DNA from: Aegilops tauschii subsp. strangulata
Lineage: Eukaryota > Streptophyta > Magnoliopsida > Poales > Poaceae
Length of the DNA: 64,000 nt
Direction: 5' to 3'
Assembly: GCF_002575655.3 (NCBI RefSeq)
Contig: NC_053039.3
Location: forward strand, 221,173,622-221,237,621
This document shows positions 10,770 through 21,382 of the stretch, piece after piece. The notes beneath the pieces were generated by a model that had not been told where the DNA came from, did not search any database, and saw nothing but the letters and a program-made list of their open reading frames with translations. Every line of letters begins with the position of its first letter. The first letter of the stretch is position 1. The translations under genes and the position numbers were made by a program.

Positions 10770-10980
10770 TCTTTGGCATGGCCTTGTCGACCTCAGCATC
10801 ATTGGGTTGGACGTGGAGGGTGGTGATGCTGGTGTGACTGTCGGAGGCGGGGAAGAAGATCTAAGGCCTCTGGAAACGGCGCTGAGGGTACTGCTCCGCT
10901 GTGATGGATGGTTCCATCGTTGGAGCAGCTCTGGTGAGGTGTACGGCGTCGAGGCTGAAGCAGGACAAGACAGACAATGT
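10770..10980 (-). CDS. CACTA accessory gene exon, duplicated pair member 2
   Basis: One frame reads TPYTSPELLQRW ... LRSSSPPPTVTPASPPSTS ... CQRG, paralleling the 10069-10264 exon from CPA to RG. The other frames contain stops. Its donor is not canonical. It is either an older duplicate exon or a degenerate one. Confidence 0.4.
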
Positions 10981-11589
10981 TAATCTGAAGTGGGACTCTA
11001 ATATCATCTGCAATAGATGATGTAAAATACATCACCAAAAAGTGCTAGATGTAAAATGCATCAGCCGCGCCACGGCCGCTCCGACAGATGCTGTAAATAC
11101 TGTTTACTCTGAACTTAACTGAAGAAACTGAACTTTACAATCGAAACTGAATTTTACCGTCAAAACTGATTGAACTAGTAGAAGAGCATTGCAATAGATG
11201 TTTAGGGCGTTCGAGCACTAGTAGCAGAGAAGCAGTGATCTAAATCAGCAGACGCTTGAGCAGGGAACGCACTAGCAGAGAGCAAGTCGTGCAGCAGAAC
11301 CGCGAGCGAGTGCTAAAGCAACAACTCCTATAGCTGTCGGAGGTCGTGCAGGAACAGCAGCAACGCGAGCGAGAGCAAGAGCAGAGCAGCAGCACGAACG
11401 GGAGCAAGAGCAGAGCAGCAGCGCGACCGACAACAATAGCAGAGTAGAGCAGCAGCACGAAGTGGCCGCCGAGGAAGCAACGACATGGGGGAGAGACGAC
11501 GTGGATGAAGTGGCCGGCGATGGTGCCGTTGATGGAGACCCGCCATGGTTGCTCGGTATCGAGCACTGGCAGCCCCGTGAGATCGAATA

Positions 11590-11830
11590 AAAGATAAAAT
11601 GCAGCGGTGAGTGCAGAACCTCGTTGGTGGTGCCGAGTTGGCCTCGGCTTCATCGAAGGAATTGGTGAGGGTGCTGCGGTTCTGGTGGGGCAGGTCAAGA
11701 TGGTGTTGTGGGGATGGAGGTGGCGCGATAGACGAGGCAAACATCGGGGCAGCTCCTTGGAGGTGGAGGACGGGGCGGCTGATCCGGCGGGACGACGAGA
11801 TCGACGACGGATCCTCATCTGGTGCGGTGG
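11590..11830 (-). CDS. Putative 5' exon of the CACTA accessory gene
   Basis: A GC-rich, Pro/Ser/His-rich frame in which two of three minus-strand frames are open. One contains a Met followed by FASSIAPPPSP and an acidic NSFDEAEANSAPP. Frame and start are unresolved, so the boundaries are approximate. Confidence 0.3.
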
Positions 11831-12049
11831 ATGAGGGACGTCAAGCTGTTGCAGTGGATGACGTTATCGGGGAAGAGTCTCTGGCTGGGCGGCGGGCGGC
11901 AGGCCGACCGAGGAGCGTGGGGTTTCATGGGTTTTGGCGGCCTCGGTGTACGAATGGGGAGGACGAAGGGGAAGGTAGGAGGAGCCATGGCTTAGGGACA
12001 CGCTTGTCCGAAATGTATGGTAAGTTACCAGCGTATCCCCACCGGTTTT

Positions 12050-12900
12050 GACACCGCGACGTCGAGCCGGCATTTCCGACTGAGGAGTAGAAGGGGAATT
12101 TCGCGTGTTTGGGCTGCGGGACCGATTTCGGATGAGGAGGGAGTTTTCACGCGCGTCAAAATTTCGGGATAACAAGGCACAGCGTGGGTTGAAGAGGCGG
12201 GAGTTTCAAAGCAGATGAGACAAAAGATACTCGAGCTTAAAATTTCGGGATAACAAGGCGCGGATTCCTTGTTCGGCAGAACAAACTTAACGTGTACAAA
12301 AAAACAATTCGTACAAGACACAAGAGAGTCATGTCCCCTTTTGCTATATTGCTATAAATGTCATTGAAAAAACTACAAGAAAAATGTAAAAAAAATCGGG
12401 AGAACAAGATTACCCTGTATAGTACCAAATCGATTCACACATCCCTCAACAACAACAAAAAACAAATCAATTCCCACCAAAAGAAAGATTCATGTCCCTT
12501 TTTATATGATTACAAATGCCAGGATCTCGAATTTCAATTTTTGAATCCATGTTATGTTGAATTTGAATATATCGTCAGGTGACCTTGCGGTTTATAATGG
12601 ATGTAGTCCTACATTTTGATCTTCCATCATATATGAACATTTTACTCCACCCTATGAACATATATATTGTCGTCTACCATATGGACTAAATTTGAATAAA
12701 TTTTCCTTATTTGAATACGATTGTTGTCGAGTTATACAATCATTTAAATATTATCTTGATAAAAAAACATGCATATAGCAGTAATCATATTTCACTATAA
12801 ACTACATGTAACATACGTTCTCCAATTCAAATATTTGTATCCATTTTATGTTGAATTCAAATCAGAGTACATTGGTCTAGGTGGCCAGATGTTCGGGATA
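12050..12900. other. AT-rich CACTA interior without genes
   Basis: There is no coherent reading frame. A short direct repeat, 'aatttcgggataacaaggc', occurs near 12163 and 12241. The rest is AT-rich sequence leading into the ~495-bp tandem repeats. Confidence 0.5.
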
Positions 12901-12950
12901 ATCTAAACCCTGTTTTCATATGTATATAATTCTTGGCTGAATTGGGCAAA

Positions 12951-14780
12951 GTTTTGGTATAAGCTTCTTGCAAAACCGTAGATTCTCTCAACAAGCCTCG
13001 TGGTTCCGAGAGGGAACGTGTCACCTTTGTGTGCGAAACAATATACGCTGCCTCCCCCCATATTTTCTTTACAGAGGAAACATAGAACTATATGAGTTCC
13101 CTGTTAAATTTTGGAATTATTCCGGGTTTGTTTGGCCTTTTTTATACATTAATTGAGTTTCTAGACATTTAATGTGCATAATCCAAATTTGAACTGCAAG
13201 CACATGTGCTGGTGCACCAAAGTTGGTTGAAAAATCACATGTGTGTCCTTGGGTGAATTTCTAGGTCCCATGCAAGGAATGGGAATGAAATTCAAACATC
13301 TGGGTGTCGTGACTTGGCCGAGAACATCGAGAAACTTGGTTTTTAAATTCATGTAAATCCAAAACTCGCCTGGAAATCATGAAACTTTGCATGGTGTCAT
13401 GTCATGGCACTAACATGCTGTGGTAAAAAATTGGGCTGATTTGGAACAAGATTTGGTATAAGCTTCTTGCAAGCCAGAGCTTCTCTTAAGAAGGCTCGTG
13501 GTTTTGAGAGGGAACGTGTCACCTTTGAGTGTGAAACGATATATGCTGCCCCTTGAGTTTCTTTACAAAGGCAACATAGAACTACATGAGTGCCCTGTTA
13601 AATTTTGGAATTATTCCGGGTTCGTTTGGCCTTTTTTATACATTAATTGAGTTTCTGGTCATTTAATGTGCATAATTCAAATTTGAACTACAAACACACG
13701 CTCCCGTGCACCAAAGTTGGTTGAAAAATCACAAGTGTGTCCTCGGGTGGATTTCTAGGTCCCATGCAAGAAATGGGAATGAAATTCAAACATTTGGGCA
13801 TCATGGCCCGGCCGAGAACATTGAGAAACTTGGTTTTAAAATTCTTGTAAATCTAAAACACGCCTGAAAATCATGAAACTTGGCATGGTGTCATGTCATG
13901 GTACTACCATGCCCTGGTAAAAAAATGTCCGAATAGGAACAAATTTTGGTATAAGCTTCTTGCAAACTGGAGCTTCTCTCAAGAAGGCTCGTGGTTCTGA
14001 GAGGGAACGTGTCACCTTTGAGTGTGAAACAATATACGCTGCCCCCCTTGAGTTTCTTTACAGAGGCAACATAGAACTACACGAGTGCCCTGTTAAATTT
14101 TGGAATTATTCAGGGTTCGTTTGGCCTTTTATATACATTAATTGAGTTTCTGGTCATTTAATATGCATAATTCAAATTTGAACTACAAGCACATGCTCCC
14201 GTGCACCAAGTTGGTTGAAAAATCACATGTGTGTCCTCGGGTGAATTTCTAGGTCCCATGCAAGAAATGGGAATGAAATTCAAACATCTGGGCATCGTGG
14301 CTCGGCCGAGAACATTGAGAAGCTTGGTTTTAAAATTCTTGTAAATCCAAAACACGCCTGAAAATCATGAAACTTGGCATGGTGTCATGTCATGGTACTA
14401 CCATGCTGTGGTACAAAAATTGGCAGAATAGGAACAAGTTTTGGTATAAGTTTCTTGCAAACCAGAGCTTCTCTCAAGAAGGCTCGTGGTTCTGAGAGGG
14501 AACGTGTCACCTTTGTGTGCATAATTCAAATTTGAAATACAATCACATGCTCCAGTGCACCAAAGCTGGTTGAAAAGTCACATGTATGTCCTCGGGTAAA
14601 TTTCTAGGTCCCATGCAAGAAATGGGAATGAAATTCAAACATCTGGGCGTCGTGGCTCGGCTGGAAACATTGAGAAACTTGGTTTTTTAATTCCTGTAAA
14701 TCCGAAACACGCATGAAAATTATGAAACTTGGCTTGGTGTCATGACATGACACCAACATGCTGTGGTAATTTTGCTGTCC
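12951..14780. repeat. ~495-bp tandem repeat, four copies
   Basis: Each copy starts with 'ttggtataagcttcttgcaa', near 12953, 13451, 13943 and 14443. It continues with a 'ggctcgtggttctgagaggg' segment and a 'ggtcccatgcaagaaatggg' segment. Copy 4 lacks about 155 internal bases, with a TGTGC junction found at both deletion edges in the other copies. No long reading frame runs through the units. Confidence 0.85.
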
Positions 14781-14785
14781 GATTT

Positions 14786-15380
14786 GCGAAGGCGCACACA
14801 TTAACAATCAACAAAGTCATTTTGGAACAAGTGTTGTCACGTTACAATCGGGAACACAAGTATTATTGAAACCGTGGGCGTTCTATTTACCATTTACGTG
14901 TCCCCTTTTTTTATTAGCTAGGAGGCACCGTGCAGGGTAGCTATTTGAGTACAGGAGGTGTGCGATCAGACCCTTGCGCGTGCTTATCGGGAGGAGAGCC
15001 CTTTGACCTCCATCTGCCGTCCACCTCTCTCCCAAGGTCTCCATTAATGGCGCCCGAGCCTCTGTTTAATGGCGTGGAAATGTCTCACTCGACTGAGATT
15101 TAAGAGAGAAAAAAGAAAATCTGAAAAGAAAAATTTGCACGGATCTTGATGTAAGATCCGACGGACCTATATAGCATCTACTGTGACTTATAGCAAGACT
15201 GATGAATATATATCAGGACGGCGAGAGTGGATAATAATTGTCTTACATAATTAGGAAGATAACTAAAAAAGCCACATGCGGCTACGCCCGAAATACACAA
15301 GGGCAAAAGAAGAAGGAAGACGCATACAACGATCTGGCTCGCTGATCTCTACTTTCTTTATGCGGTGCAGGTCATGGAGA
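14786..15380. other. Unique spacer, possibly 3' flank of the coiled-coil pseudogene
   Basis: It contains a polypyrimidine run and the near-palindrome GATCTTGATGTAAGATC near 15141. The part next to 15381 may be 3' UTR of the minus-strand pseudogene. No reading frame of interest. Confidence 0.4.
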
Positions 15381-16035
15381 CTAGTTCTCGCGGCGGGCGA
15401 TGAGCTCTTTCATCAGTTTCATGTCCTTAATACGCTGCTTGGCAGCATCCATGGATTCCTCCACCGCCTGTTGTGCTCGATGCAGAGCATGCCATTCTCG
15501 TCCATAAGTTTCTTGACGATGACGCCCGTCCTCTGCAACAAGGCAGCGGTCTCCTCCTCCTGCTTCGCCCTCCCGGCGATCTTCGCCGTCAGCAGGTCGC
15601 GCTCGCCCCGGAGCTTCGCCTTGCCCTCCCCTAGTTGCCGGATGACGCCGGTAGCCTCGTCCTGCAACCTCGCTCAGTCGGAGATCTGATCCATCTGGCT
15701 ATGGACCATCGCATGCATGCGCCTGTAAGAGGCCTCGCCTGCCCACGAGAAATTTTCCCAGGCCGCCGCGGCACGGAGGGACCTCCGTGCTGCTTCGGCG
15801 GCGCGGCGGGACATCTCTACTACTTCCGCGGCGTGGCCGGACCAGTCTGCTACATCGACGGTGCGGCGGGACCTCCGTGCTGCTTCACGGCACGGCGGGA
15901 CCTCTGTGCTGCTACTGCTGCGCGGCTGGACATGTCGGCTGCTTTCGCGGCGAGGCGGGACATCTCTCGTGCTTCCTCTTCCATGCTCGCCTCTCCCTGG
16001 TGGAAATCTCTCGACCCAGAACTCACGCTGGCCAT
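15381..16035 (-). pseudogene. Host-like coiled-coil protein pseudogene captured in the CACTA
   Basis: A GC-rich minus-strand frame starts MASVSSGSRDFHQGEASMEE. It continues with Ala/Arg/Glu repeats (EEAREMSRLAAKAADMSSRA, and a second similar block EVVEMSRRAAEAARRS). It then passes through LQDEATGVIRQLGEGKAKLR and ends ...MKLMKELIARREN before TAG at 15381-15383. An early TAG plus frame change (near 15842), a TGA near 15675 and a frameshift near 15480 break it. High GC and codon structure differ from the AT-rich surroundings, suggesting a host gene origin. The heptad-like composition suggests a coiled coil. I do not recognise the family. Confidence 0.6.
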
Positions 16036-16091
16036 GGCTTGATTGACTTGATGAGGAGTTGAGGAGGAATGTGCACTCATCTTGGCATAGT

Positions 16092-16103
16092 AGTATTTAT
16101 AAC
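16092..16103 (-). promoter_or_regulatory. TATA box of the captured coiled-coil pseudogene
   Basis: The minus strand reads GGTTATAAATAC, 57 bases before the ATG at 16035. That spacing fits a plant core promoter with a short leader. An earlier ATG at 16080 would lie too close to the TATA to be the start. Confidence 0.55.
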
Positions 16104-16842
16104 CGAGTACTACTAATACGCTCCTAAGTGGGAAACCGTTTAGGTTGTGATCGGTGTGAACAGGTTTGCAATTAAATATAGCATGGTAGTAGTAGTAATT
16201 TGGAATGTGATGAGACGCGCTCAAAATTTATTGACGGTTCTAGTTTCGAAGTGCGGCACTATTCCCGGATGGCGTAATGTGGGCACGTGTTCTCGGCCGT
16301 GGTGTAGCATATGCCATGGTACTAGTTCTTTTTCTACTGCTGTGTACGTGCAAAAACTGGCACCATCGGATACATATCTTACGCTTGGCGTTCGACAGGA
16401 ATAGCCTCGTGGCGAGCTATAGACTAGTCTTTTTTTCAGACGCATTACACCTATCTCTCGGGACTTCTCGCACGCACCATCACTGCTCCCTAGGTCGATG
16501 CCACCCACATACACTTGTAGTCTGAGTTTAGTACGTTATACAGGAAGGGAAGAGGTGCACGCACGCACTCGTCCTCTCTCACACATGCATCTGTAGCTAC
16601 GAATTGTATTGTTCTCAACCATCTGATTGGCTCTATCATAGGTTTCACGTTGCTCCTTGGCCTTGAGATTGAGAAGTTTAAAACGCGGAGGCTAAGATGG
16701 AGGCGCGAGGTTTTGGTTAATGTGCGGGCCGCACACGGCACCAACACGACACGAGCTTCGTCTGCCTGGTGCGCATGCAGTCAGGTGAGTTGTCCAAGTA
16801 TAGACACAACCAGGCCCTCATTGGTATCCGCGCCTCGACTTT
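16104..16842. other. Non-coding upstream region of the coiled-coil pseudogene
   Basis: Mixed-composition sequence with no supported gene. It may include promoter sequence captured together with the pseudogene. Confidence 0.4.
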
Positions 16843-16940
16843 GGCTGGTCATAGTGGAGAGTAACATAGACTAGTTACTAGTCTATGTTACTAGTACCTT
16901 CATAGTGGGTAGTGTCATATACTCTCGACTATGACCAGCC
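16843..16940. mobile_element. Short palindromic MITE (98 bp)
   Basis: GGCTGGTCATAG at the left end and CTATGACCAGCC at the right end are perfect inverted repeats. The interior is also largely self-complementary around ACTAGTTACTAGT. I recognise GGCTGGTCATAGTG-type MITEs as common in grasses, but am unsure of the superfamily. Confidence 0.75.
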
Positions 16941-17110
16941 TTAGACTACCCACAGTGGGAGTAACATAGGTGGTAACATCACACTTATGTGGCATGTAAT
17001 TAATGAAGAAAGAGAGGCATGTGGTAACATAGCTAGTTACTGTAACATCACACATATCAAGAAAGATAGGCATGTGGTAACATAGCTAGTTACTGTAACA
17101 TCTTTATATC
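16941..17110. repeat. MITE-related sequence with internal duplication
   Basis: CCCACAGTGGGAGTAACATAG resembles an end of the adjacent MITE family. The block 'ggcatgtggtaacatagcta' followed by 'gttactgtaacatc' occurs twice (near 17017 and 17079). No second matching terminus was found, so this is probably a fragment. Confidence 0.5.
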
Positions 17111-17303
17111 CAACAGACACAAAATATCCGTTCGACTGTTGGAAAATACTTTAACTGCTGATCTGATGTCGAAGTAATTGCTGCATCACCACCAAAGCCC
17201 ACCATCTCTTAAGCTAAAGTAGACCGAGCTAACCCCTATATTAGCATATTACTAAGATAAACAGAAGGCACTGTAGAATCATTTAGGACGTGAGCTTGTC
17301 AAT

Positions 17304-18195
17304 CTAAATGTGGAGGGACACCAGCTTAGCCCCGGCCAGCAGCTTGGGCGGAACTGTGAAGAATGTTAGCTCGTGCACGGCGATGTCACCGGGATCCTTG
17401 CTGCTTGTCACCTCCATTTCCACCTTGACGGCGTCGGTCCTGCCTTTGGGCTCCCCCGGTGGGCCGTTCGCCCACAGCTTGGCTACGTAGTGCGGAAGTG
17501 GGTATGACCCCGCTCTGACGCAGACGACCGACACGGCGATAGGCGCGCCGATGTCGAGCATGCCGCCGACCAAGAAAAACGCGCAGCCGTCCTCCTCCGC
17601 GAACAGCAAGAGCCGTGACTCCGACAGTGGCACTTGCAGCTGGAGCACCTTGCCGTACTGGAACCTGTGCACGGGCATGGGATGCACGGTGCTAATGTGG
17701 TGGGAGAGCACTGGCGGCGGGCCTTCGTAGCCGCAGATGGGCATGGGGCATTTGCAGGGCGCGAGCGAACACACACTCTGGTGATCGGCGAGCTTGTGGT
17801 AAGTGACGTAGAGCCCACAGCCTTTGTGCGGGCACTCCACCCTCACCGAGGAGAGGACGGCGTCCACCGCCGTGTTCCGCACGTCGAAGCCACCACTGCA
17901 CTCGCACTTCTGGCACTGCCACTGGTTCCCGGGGCACTCAACGCGGCAATCCGCGCAGGCCAGGTGCCCTCCCTTGCACTGCACAAATCAATCGAACAAC
18001 ACATCAATCAAGAAACCTGCACCTTTCCCGATCAGCCGAACGGAGGAGGTGTATTCGAACCTCATACACAGGAGGCTTCAAGGGGCGGAGGCACAAGGGG
18101 CAGTGGAGCAAGGTGAGGTCCATCGAGACCATATAGAGATCCATCGTCGGGTCCTGTTCCGTCTGCATGATCTCTCCCTCCTCGTGCACAACCAT
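17304..18195 (-). CDS. SINA-like E3 ubiquitin-protein ligase, two exons, intact
   Basis: The exons are 18061-18195 and 17304-17978, with an 82-bp intron (GAG then GTTCGA; TTTGTGCAG then TGC), phase 0. The product is about 269 residues. Exon 1 carries the first RING cysteines in LHCPLCLRPLKPPVYE; exon 2 completes the RING with CKGGHLACADC and WQCQKC. Next comes the SIAH/SINA zinc-finger region (VECPHKGCGLYVTYHKLADH, then CPMPICGY and HHISTVH), then a substrate-binding-like C-terminal half to TGA-free end and stop at 17304. SINA proteins dimerise and ubiquitinate target proteins. The length is slightly short for the family, and the upstream Met choice is open (Met18, Met22 or Met25 would also keep the RING). 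It sits inside the CACTA, which suggests gene capture, yet no stop or frameshift is seen. Expression is unknown. Confidence 0.85.
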
Positions 18196-18364
18196 CTCTC
18201 GCTTTATTACAAAGCTTTATCGTCACATATTCATACTACTTCAAGGTGCATTAAATCAACACATGCAAGTATCAAAAGGAGAGTCACGGCATGCATGCAT
18301 GCGTTGTAATTAATGCATCGGTAAACGCAAATTATTGAAATATATCGAGTGCTGTGCTTTGATG

Positions 18365-19275
18365 TGTCGCGTCAACTCGTACAAGACCGAGAAGTTTGAT
18401 TACTACAACGCCCTCTCGCCTTAACCGCACCTGCCTTTGGCTGCATGACACGTGGGCCACCCTCCTGTTGGGCCCACCTGTCATACACGCAAAGGCAGGA
18501 GCAGTAAGTCAATGAAGCTGCGTCCCTTCCTCGCCCATGAGCGTGGTGGCTGGCAGGACTAGGAGAAGCTTTCGTTCGCTACACGCTCTCCCTCCCGCAT
18601 GCGGTGGACATGAAACAGTTCAATCGGTGTCAGATGGCCAGAAGCATACTGTAGTACTCCTCCACTATAGTAGTACTCCATCATTGTTCGACTTCCTGAA
18701 GAGGCGAAGAGCCAAGCGCAGCCCGGACGCTCGTGTGGCAGTTTCATGTGTAGAGTAGTCTAGGATAGCGTGTACCGTGCCTGTAAGCTTTAAAATCATT
18801 GGGGTCAGCTCCATGCTTTTTTTATTAAAATAATCTTCTGGCCCTACCTGTCATCCTGGTGATTGTAGTTTGCACGCTCGTCTGGTCGAGACAGGAATAT
18901 ATATTTTAATTTATGGTGGGGTATGTTAGAGGTTGCAGCAAATGGAGCATTGTACACTGCGGGTCTTTCAGCCAAGTTTAGAGGAAACCATGTGGGGCCA
19001 GTGCTATGATGTGTCACGTCAACTCATAAAACGAGGAGAAGCTTGATTTTACTACTCGCCTTCTCCCTCGCCCATGCACGCGGTGGCTCGCAGACGAGGA
19101 CATGCTTTTGCTTATAGTAGTACTACAACAAGCTATCCCTCCCGCTCGCGATGGACGGACATGCAGCAGTGGATTCGATACTGTAGAAGCAGTAGTAGTA
19201 ACATCATTGTTCGTCTTCTCGAAGAGGCAAAGAGCCAAGCGCAACCTGAACATGGCAGTTTTGAACCTTGGAGCA
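18365..19275. repeat. Diverged direct duplication upstream of the SINA-like gene
   Basis: The segments 18365-18752 and 19012-19268 share order and sequence. Shared landmarks are 'gtgtcacgtcaactc', a 'cgcccatg.gcgtggtggctgg' block, 'ctccctcccgc', 'gtagtactac', 'catcattgttcg' and 'gaagaggcgaagagccaagc'. The second copy is shorter. They lie 170-1080 bp upstream of the SINA-like start and may be duplicated promoter sequence. Confidence 0.65.
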
Positions 19276-19354
19276 CGCATATAGCCAAGCTCTTGCATGA
19301 GACAAAATTGCTATGTGAGCCCACTATTACTTGCTAGTATAGCCCTGTAAACCA

Positions 19355-19445
19355 GAAAGGGGTATTGCCTTTCTAGAGATTTCAACAAGTGGCTAGACTA
19401 CACCGAGACGGAGTACATATGGAGCAAAATGAGTGAATCTACACC
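19355..19445. repeat. Stowaway-like MITE fragment
   Basis: GCCTTTCTAGAGATTTCAAC and GGAGCAAAATGAGTGAATCT match the body of the 9217-9377 MITE family in reordered, incomplete form. The usual CTCCCTCCG ends are missing. Confidence 0.5.
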
Positions 19446-19587
19446 GTAAATAAATACGTAGTTCTCTCGTTTTCCTCTCTGCCTTGGTCGCGGTGCACAA
19501 TAGGCACCATAGGCACCTTGTTGTCGATGGGAACGTCTCCTGACACGCGATAGACGCGGGCGGCAGTCGCCTCCATAGGTGCTTGAG

Positions 19588-19758
19588 GCCTTGTTTGGTT
19601 CATAAGTCCTAGGACTTTTTCTAGTCCCAACTAAAAAGTCCCTAGTCCCTAGTTTTTTAGCTGGGTTAGAGCAAACTAGCTCAAACTAACCCCTCCTGTT
19701 TGGATAATTTGAGGCTATTTCAACCCAAACTAGCTCTAACTCAGGGATCCAAACAAAG
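19588..19758. mobile_element. MITE-like element with CTTGTTTGG termini
   Basis: Left end CCTTGTTTGGTTCATAAGTC; right end ...GGGATCCAAACAAAG, an imperfect inverted repeat. The interior contains nearly complementary 'agtcccaactaaaaagtccc' and 'aacccaaactagctc' blocks. Elements with this end are common in grass introns and promoters. I do not assign a superfamily. Confidence 0.6.
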
Positions 19759-20290
19759 AGGAGTAGTACTGTACATGCTACAGACTGGACCGTAGCACAT
19801 TGTTTTTTATGGCCATATCAGCACATTGTTTTCTACTGCTGATTCACTGGGCTACCGTGGTTCGCACTCATCCTACGTACTTCATCGACATGTGGGAGAG
19901 CCAGCATCCGGGTCGATGTGTCATGCACCAGATTAGAGTGCGGAACGGAAGGGGGGCATCACCCCGGTCGTACCTCCAGTAATTCATGACTATAGTAAGT
20001 AGTCATATCACAAGTCTTTCCAGCAGTAATGCGCCGTCAAATCGGATAGCCCGACCTTTCCAGCAGTAAGTAAGTTGAATCCGCTACTCCCTCACCCTCC
20101 TCGCCTCTCTGTCAAACCGCCTACGTGAAACTTGCCGCGCGTACTGCCCGGGAAAAGCCCCGCCCTCAACTTTTAACTACGCGAAAATAGTCCGAGCTTG
20201 TTTGTTCTATATAAATACTAGTACTGTATGTTTATTCACCCATGGGGTTGGTCAATGAATGGAGGGCCGGGGAGCACAAGTGAACAATAC
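19759..20290. other. Spacer without recognisable genes
   Basis: It contains a near-duplicate 'ctttccagcagtaa' (about 20017 and 20056) but no supported coding region or known repeat. Confidence 0.4.
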
Positions 20291-20295
20291 TACTA

Positions 20296-20533
20296 CTACC
20301 TCCGTCCTAGTTTATTGGTCCCCATTGTATATTGTGTCAAATTTTGACTATAGATTGAACTAACAAAACGTTCATGCATGTTACCAAAAATTATATCATT
20401 GATAACTATGTTGAAATACGAATCCAACGATATAATTTTTGTTAACATGCATTAACATTTTGTTAGCTAAATATTTGGTCAAATTTTGGCAGGAACTACA
20501 AAGGTAACCTATAAACCAGGACGGAGGTGGTAG
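20296..20533. mobile_element. Stowaway-like MITE (238 bp)
   Basis: CTACCTCCGTCCTAGTTTAT at the left end matches ATAAACCAGGACGGAGGTGG.. at the right end in inverted orientation. TA duplications lie at 20294-20295 and 20534-20535. The ends are those of Tc1/Mariner-derived MITEs. It lies just upstream of a promoter-like segment. Confidence 0.85.
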
Positions 20534-20649
20534 TAGTAGTAGTAAGTAGGAGTCGTACAGTTACTCACCTTAAATAGAGAATGTCTTTTCTTTAATGCCA
20601 CGCACACAAATTGAAACGCTTGTTGTGGAGAGAAAAAGATAATCACTCC

Positions 20650-21003
20650 ACTATATATGTACACCGGTGCCTGAGCGCTTGCTTTACTAGGATTGCTCTC
20701 TTTATTCTCTCATCCTCTCTAGATCTAAACAAGACAGCGGTAGCGACATTTTCTCTCTGCTCACCGCTGGTCACAGATCCGGCCGGATCCCTTCGGCTGG
20801 TGTGTGTAGAGGACTAGGTGCATCGTTCATGCGGTCATCGCCGGCGAGGGAGGAAAGCCACAGCTGCCGGAGGGGCCCGATCCTCTGCCCGTGCCGTTCT
20901 CTCTGACACAGCGTCGGCTCGAGAGGTCCTCCGACCCTTCTTCCTCCCTGTCGTATTGTGCGCAGATCTGACCTGCCGCCGCCAACATCCCGACGACCCT
21001 CAG
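20650..21003 (+). promoter_or_regulatory. Promoter and 5' leader exon of a captured plus-strand gene
   Basis: ACTATATATGTACACC near 20650 resembles a plant TATA box. It is followed by a pyrimidine-rich then GC-rich leader that ends CCCTCAG before GTATAAG, a good 5' splice site at about 21003. Downstream acceptors (GTGCAG near 22248; TTTCAG near 22672) would join it to the exonuclease-like pseudogene further right. The link between leader and pseudogene is inference. Confidence 0.4.
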
Positions 21004-21382
21004 GTATAAGTTCTTCGAAAGCGGCCTTGCTCTACTGCCCCAGCTCCCCACGTGTCTGCATGCGCATCTTTCTCTACTCCCATCAGCACTTCCAAAGCTA
21101 CCTAAATTTTTAGTATTATTAGAGGTAAAGCTACTTCATGCATTCGAATCTAGGACTTGGTTCAAACAATGAAGAAAGGGGGGAAAGTTGTAGCATGAAT
21201 CTAGGACTTGATTCAAAGAGGAAATAATATGGTGAAAGTAGTAGAGACCGGATACCCAACCGGTCTCTTGGTTGAAAGGGAAATAATGGGAAAACATAGT
21301 ACAAACTGGATAAGGAACAGATCTATTATTGGTTGAAAAAAGGATAGAAAGTGGCGGTTGGTGGACAAGTCAACAGAGTATG

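Larger units (their letters stand above)
7136..11830 (-). pseudogene. CACTA accessory (TNPA-position) gene, multi-exon, partly decayed
   Basis: Exons on the minus strand can be followed from a Pro-rich 5' exon near 11590-11830 through about 10770-10980, 10069-10264, 9521-9660, 8894-9043 and 8054-8416 to a final exon at 7136-7573. Where junctions are clear (8894-9043, 8054-8416, 7573) the exons are phase 0 with GT donors and AG acceptors. Several exons are copies of one another. The product would be acidic and Ser/Pro-rich with a coiled-coil C-terminus. It does not resemble the TNP2 transposase. The exon at 8054-8416 has an in-frame stop, and the first exon frame is uncertain. I infer a regulatory or DNA-binding second gene of the CACTA from position only. 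Confidence 0.55.

Noticed and set aside
11240..11818. Long Cys/Ser/Leu-rich minus-strand frame
   Set aside because: Its C-terminal half comes from a low-complexity GCAGCA/GAGCAAGAGC stretch open in several frames; only the proline-rich start looks coding.
17634..18309. Plus-strand frames of about 160 codons over the SINA-like gene
   Set aside because: Antisense shadows of the RING/zinc-finger exons and intron.
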